Below are positions 62,347 to 64,000 of a stretch of DNA of 64,000 nucleotides, in pieces. Location of the stretch: contig NZ_VCNJ01000003.1 of assembly GCF_005938625.1 (NCBI RefSeq), forward strand, positions 124,001 through 188,000, given 5' to 3'. The translations under genes were made by a program, and so were the position numbers. Positions within the stretch are counted from its first letter, which is position 1; each line of letters opens with the position of its first letter. The notes beneath the pieces are model-generated. The model had not been told where the DNA came from. It saw only the letters and a program-made list of their open reading frames with translations, and searched no databases. This stretch comes from Pseudomonas fluorescens (lineage in GTDB: Bacteria > Pseudomonadota > Gammaproteobacteria > Pseudomonadales > Pseudomonadaceae).

Positions 62347-64000
62347 CAGAGCTGCACCGGCATACGGAAGGTGCGCAGTACGCCCATGTCGAACGGGTTC
62401 GGCGTGCGCTGGCTGGTCAGCAGGTAGTTGGCGCGCAGGCCACCTACGTCGGCTTTCAGCACCAGCACGTCGCGACCGGTCAGGTACTCGGTCTGCATCA
62501 GGTCGAACAGGCGGAACAGCGACCACGGGCCGGAGTTCTTCTCGATGCCGATCGGGCGCCCGGCCATTTTGTCCATGACCAGACTGGTGCGACCGTCTTC
62601 AGCATCGGTCGGCCATTTGAACGACATTGGCAGGATCGGACCGTGGCGGTATTCCATGGTCTTGTCGCCGAACTTGAACTCGGAACGGCTGACCGCCGGA
62701 TCGAGGGTGTACGGCTCCAGTTTGAACTGCACGGTCGGCTCGGCCGGGTTGATCGAGAAGAAGCTCTGACGAATCGTCAGCGCTGCCGCCATCTGGTCCA
62801 GATACATTTTCGATACCGGCAGGCTGTGGCCGTCGACGCTGCGCATGCGGTAGTTGCCCGGATCGCCGCTGACGAATGGACGCATGTAGCTGTCGAAGAA
62901 GCGGTCGACGGTGCCTTGAGCGCGGAAGAACTCGCGGAAGTCGCTGATCGCCACGTCGCTGGTGCTGCTGGCGCTGAACGGATAACGCTTGCTGATGGTT
63001 TTGCCATACACGCTGTACAGCTCGTTCTGATAGCGGCCGTTCAGGTATTGGTAAGCATCGTTAAGCACCAGACGCCACGAGTCTTCGGCCAGCACGTTGA
63101 ACCACACGCTGAGCGGACGCGGCAGACGGCTGGACGCATTGCGCAGGTTGGTCAGCGCATCACGCTGGCCGCTCATGCGGGTTTTCGCCATTTCGAACGC
63201 GGCTTGTTCCGGCGTGCTGGAACGGGCCAGACCGGCCAGTTGCAGTTGCAGGTCGTTGAGCGCGCTCAGCGCAGGCGTGAGATCCGCCGCCGGGCCGTTG
63301 TTGTCATCGAGCAAACGATGCAGCGGTTCGAAGCGGCGTTGCAGCGACTTCTTCGCGGTGTCCGGCAGGGTCTTCGCCACGTTCAGGGCCGAAGCCTTGT
63401 CCGCCACGGCAGACGCCAGTTTGCCGACTTTACCCAGTTTGCCCTTCTGCCCAGCCAGCGCATCAGCAGCGTCGCCAGCTTCTTCAACAGGATCTGCAGC
63501 GGCCTGGAAGCGGGTGTTCTCACGCACTTCGGTGAGCAATGCCAGCACCGGCGAGTTGGCCGAGGTCAGGCCCGCCAGTTGTTCGGCGCCTTCACCGGCG
63601 TCGCTGATCGGCGGCAGAGCAACCTGGCCGACGGCTTCGCTCCAGTAGTTGGCGTAGTCGCGGAAGTACAGTTGCTCCAGCTCGACCATCAGGCGACGCA
63701 AGTCCATGTCGCTGATGCCCGCGCCTTCGCCGAGTACCCAGTTGTCACGCAGGATGTCGGTGACCAGCGCCGAACCCTGTACCGAGAAGTACTGCTGATA
63801 ACCGGTTTGCGTGTAGAACCCCGGGATCACGTATTCGGTGCCGATAAACAGCGAGCCTTGTGGACCGAGGTGTTGGCTGAAGCGGTAGTCCGGCAGATTG
63901 CGCGCCTGCTCGCGGAGCACGCGGTAAACCACGGTGGCCAGCGATTCGCTGCGCAATACCTGACGCGCCTGAGTGACCAATTGGTCGTTCAGCGGGTAGA
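62346..64000 (-). CDS. tssM: T6SS membrane complex protein TssM/IcmF (partial, C-terminal part)
   Basis: About 550 C-terminal residues of the inner-membrane protein TssM, with no stop up to the window edge. The periplasmic IcmF-related region is visible: DYRFSQHLGPQGSLFIGTEYVIPGFYTQTGYQQYF, LNVLAEDSWRLVLNDAYQYLNGRYQNELYSVYGKTI and YPFSASSTSDVAISDFREFFRAQGTVDRFFDSYMRPFV. The C-terminal beta domain (PILPMSFKWPTDAEDG) ends LRTFRMPVQL. TssM joins TssJ and TssL to form the trans-envelope complex. The N-terminal membrane and ATPase-like parts are outside the window. Confidence 0.94.
   Translation of the reverse strand, partial: YPLNDQLVTQARQVLRSESLATVVYRVLREQARNLPDYRFSQHLGPQGSLFIGTEYVIPGFYTQTGYQQYFSVQGSALVTDILRDNWVLGEGAGISDMDLRRLMVELEQLYFRDYANYWSEAVGQVALPPISDAGEGAEQLAGLTSANSPVLALLTEVRENTRFQAAADPVEEAGDAADALAGQKGKLGKVGKLASAVADKASALNVAKTLPDTAKKSLQRRFEPLHRLLDDNNGPAADLTPALSALNDLQLQLAGLARSSTPEQAAFEMAKTRMSGQRDALTNLRNASSRLPRPLSVWFNVLAEDSWRLVLNDAYQYLNGRYQNELYSVYGKTISKRYPFSASSTSDVAISDFREFFRAQGTVDRFFDSYMRPFVSGDPGNYRMRSVDGHSLPVSKMYLDQMAAALTIRQSFFSINPAEPTVQFKLEPYTLDPAVSRSEFKFGDKTMEYRHGPILPMSFKWPTDAEDGRTSLVMDKMAGRPIGIEKNSGPWSLFRLFDLMQTEYLTGRDVLVLKADVGGLRANYLLTSQRTPNPFDMGVLRTFRMPVQL

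Noticed and set aside
62347-62526. Sixty-codon N-terminal extension of the PP2C phosphatase
   Set aside because: It runs inside tssM, is Arg/Pro-rich as out-of-frame translations are, and the ATG at 62346 gives the normal PP2C start.

Overview
The window is a piece of a Pseudomonas chromosome, almost certainly from the P. fluorescens group. The order dadR-dadA-ridA-dadX-pauR-cycB, kauB, rpmB-rpmG, radC-coaBC-dut-algC-argB, pyrE/crc, rph/yicC-gmk-rpoZ-spoT-ridA, oxyR-recG-HDOD matches, as I remember it, the P. aeruginosa PA53xx core block. The REP-type palindromes between genes are of the kinds common in the fluorescens group. No rRNA, tRNA, insertion sequence, integrase or CRISPR array was seen.

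Layout. (1) 1-15.2 kb is a nitrogen and amino-acid catabolism zone. It holds a partial acetyl-CoA hydrolase/transferase, cytochrome c5, the polyamine repressor PauR, the alanine racemase / RidA / D-amino-acid dehydrogenase group with its divergent Lrp-type regulator, a gamma-glutamylpolyamine oxidase, a MocR regulator, a phospholipase-D-family lipoprotein, an MFS carrier and the aldehyde dehydrogenase KauB. Together these cover conversion of alanine enantiomers to pyruvate and part of putrescine, polyamine and agmatine breakdown. (2) 15.2-41.3 kb is core housekeeping: ribosomal proteins L28 and L33, CoA and dUTP metabolism, AlgC, ArgB, PyrE, Crc, GltS, RNase PH, Gmk, RNA polymerase omega, SpoT, the ExbB-ExbD-TonB energy system, OxyR, RecG and an HDOD protein. 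(3) 41.3-54.8 kb is accessory. It carries a delta-60-repeat protein with an internal duplication, a DUF6124-type gene behind an unusually well-folded ~215-nt leader, a small basic protein, and a compact minus-strand operon. That operon starts with a membrane-anchored TIGR01777 epimerase, continues with an alpha/beta-hydrolase / ATP-grasp / phosphohistidine fusion protein, and ends with six small exported proteins of unknown function. An LprI-type lysozyme-inhibitor gene with a possibly frameshifted Sel1 tail follows. (4) 55-64 kb is the end of a type VI secretion locus on the minus strand, in transcription order tssM (partial), PP2C phosphatase, Ser/Thr kinase, vgrG, a large cargo effector with a GH19-like lytic domain, and a probable periplasmic immunity protein.

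Most interesting points: the pseudo-hydrolase/ATP-grasp/phosphohistidine fusion and its operon of exported proteins; the multi-hairpin leader in front of the DUF6124 gene; the GH19 T6SS effector with its overlapping immunity candidate and neighbouring LprI protein; and a long inverted repeat in front of pauR that looks like its own operator. Functional names rest on reading motifs and remembered synteny. No database search was possible.
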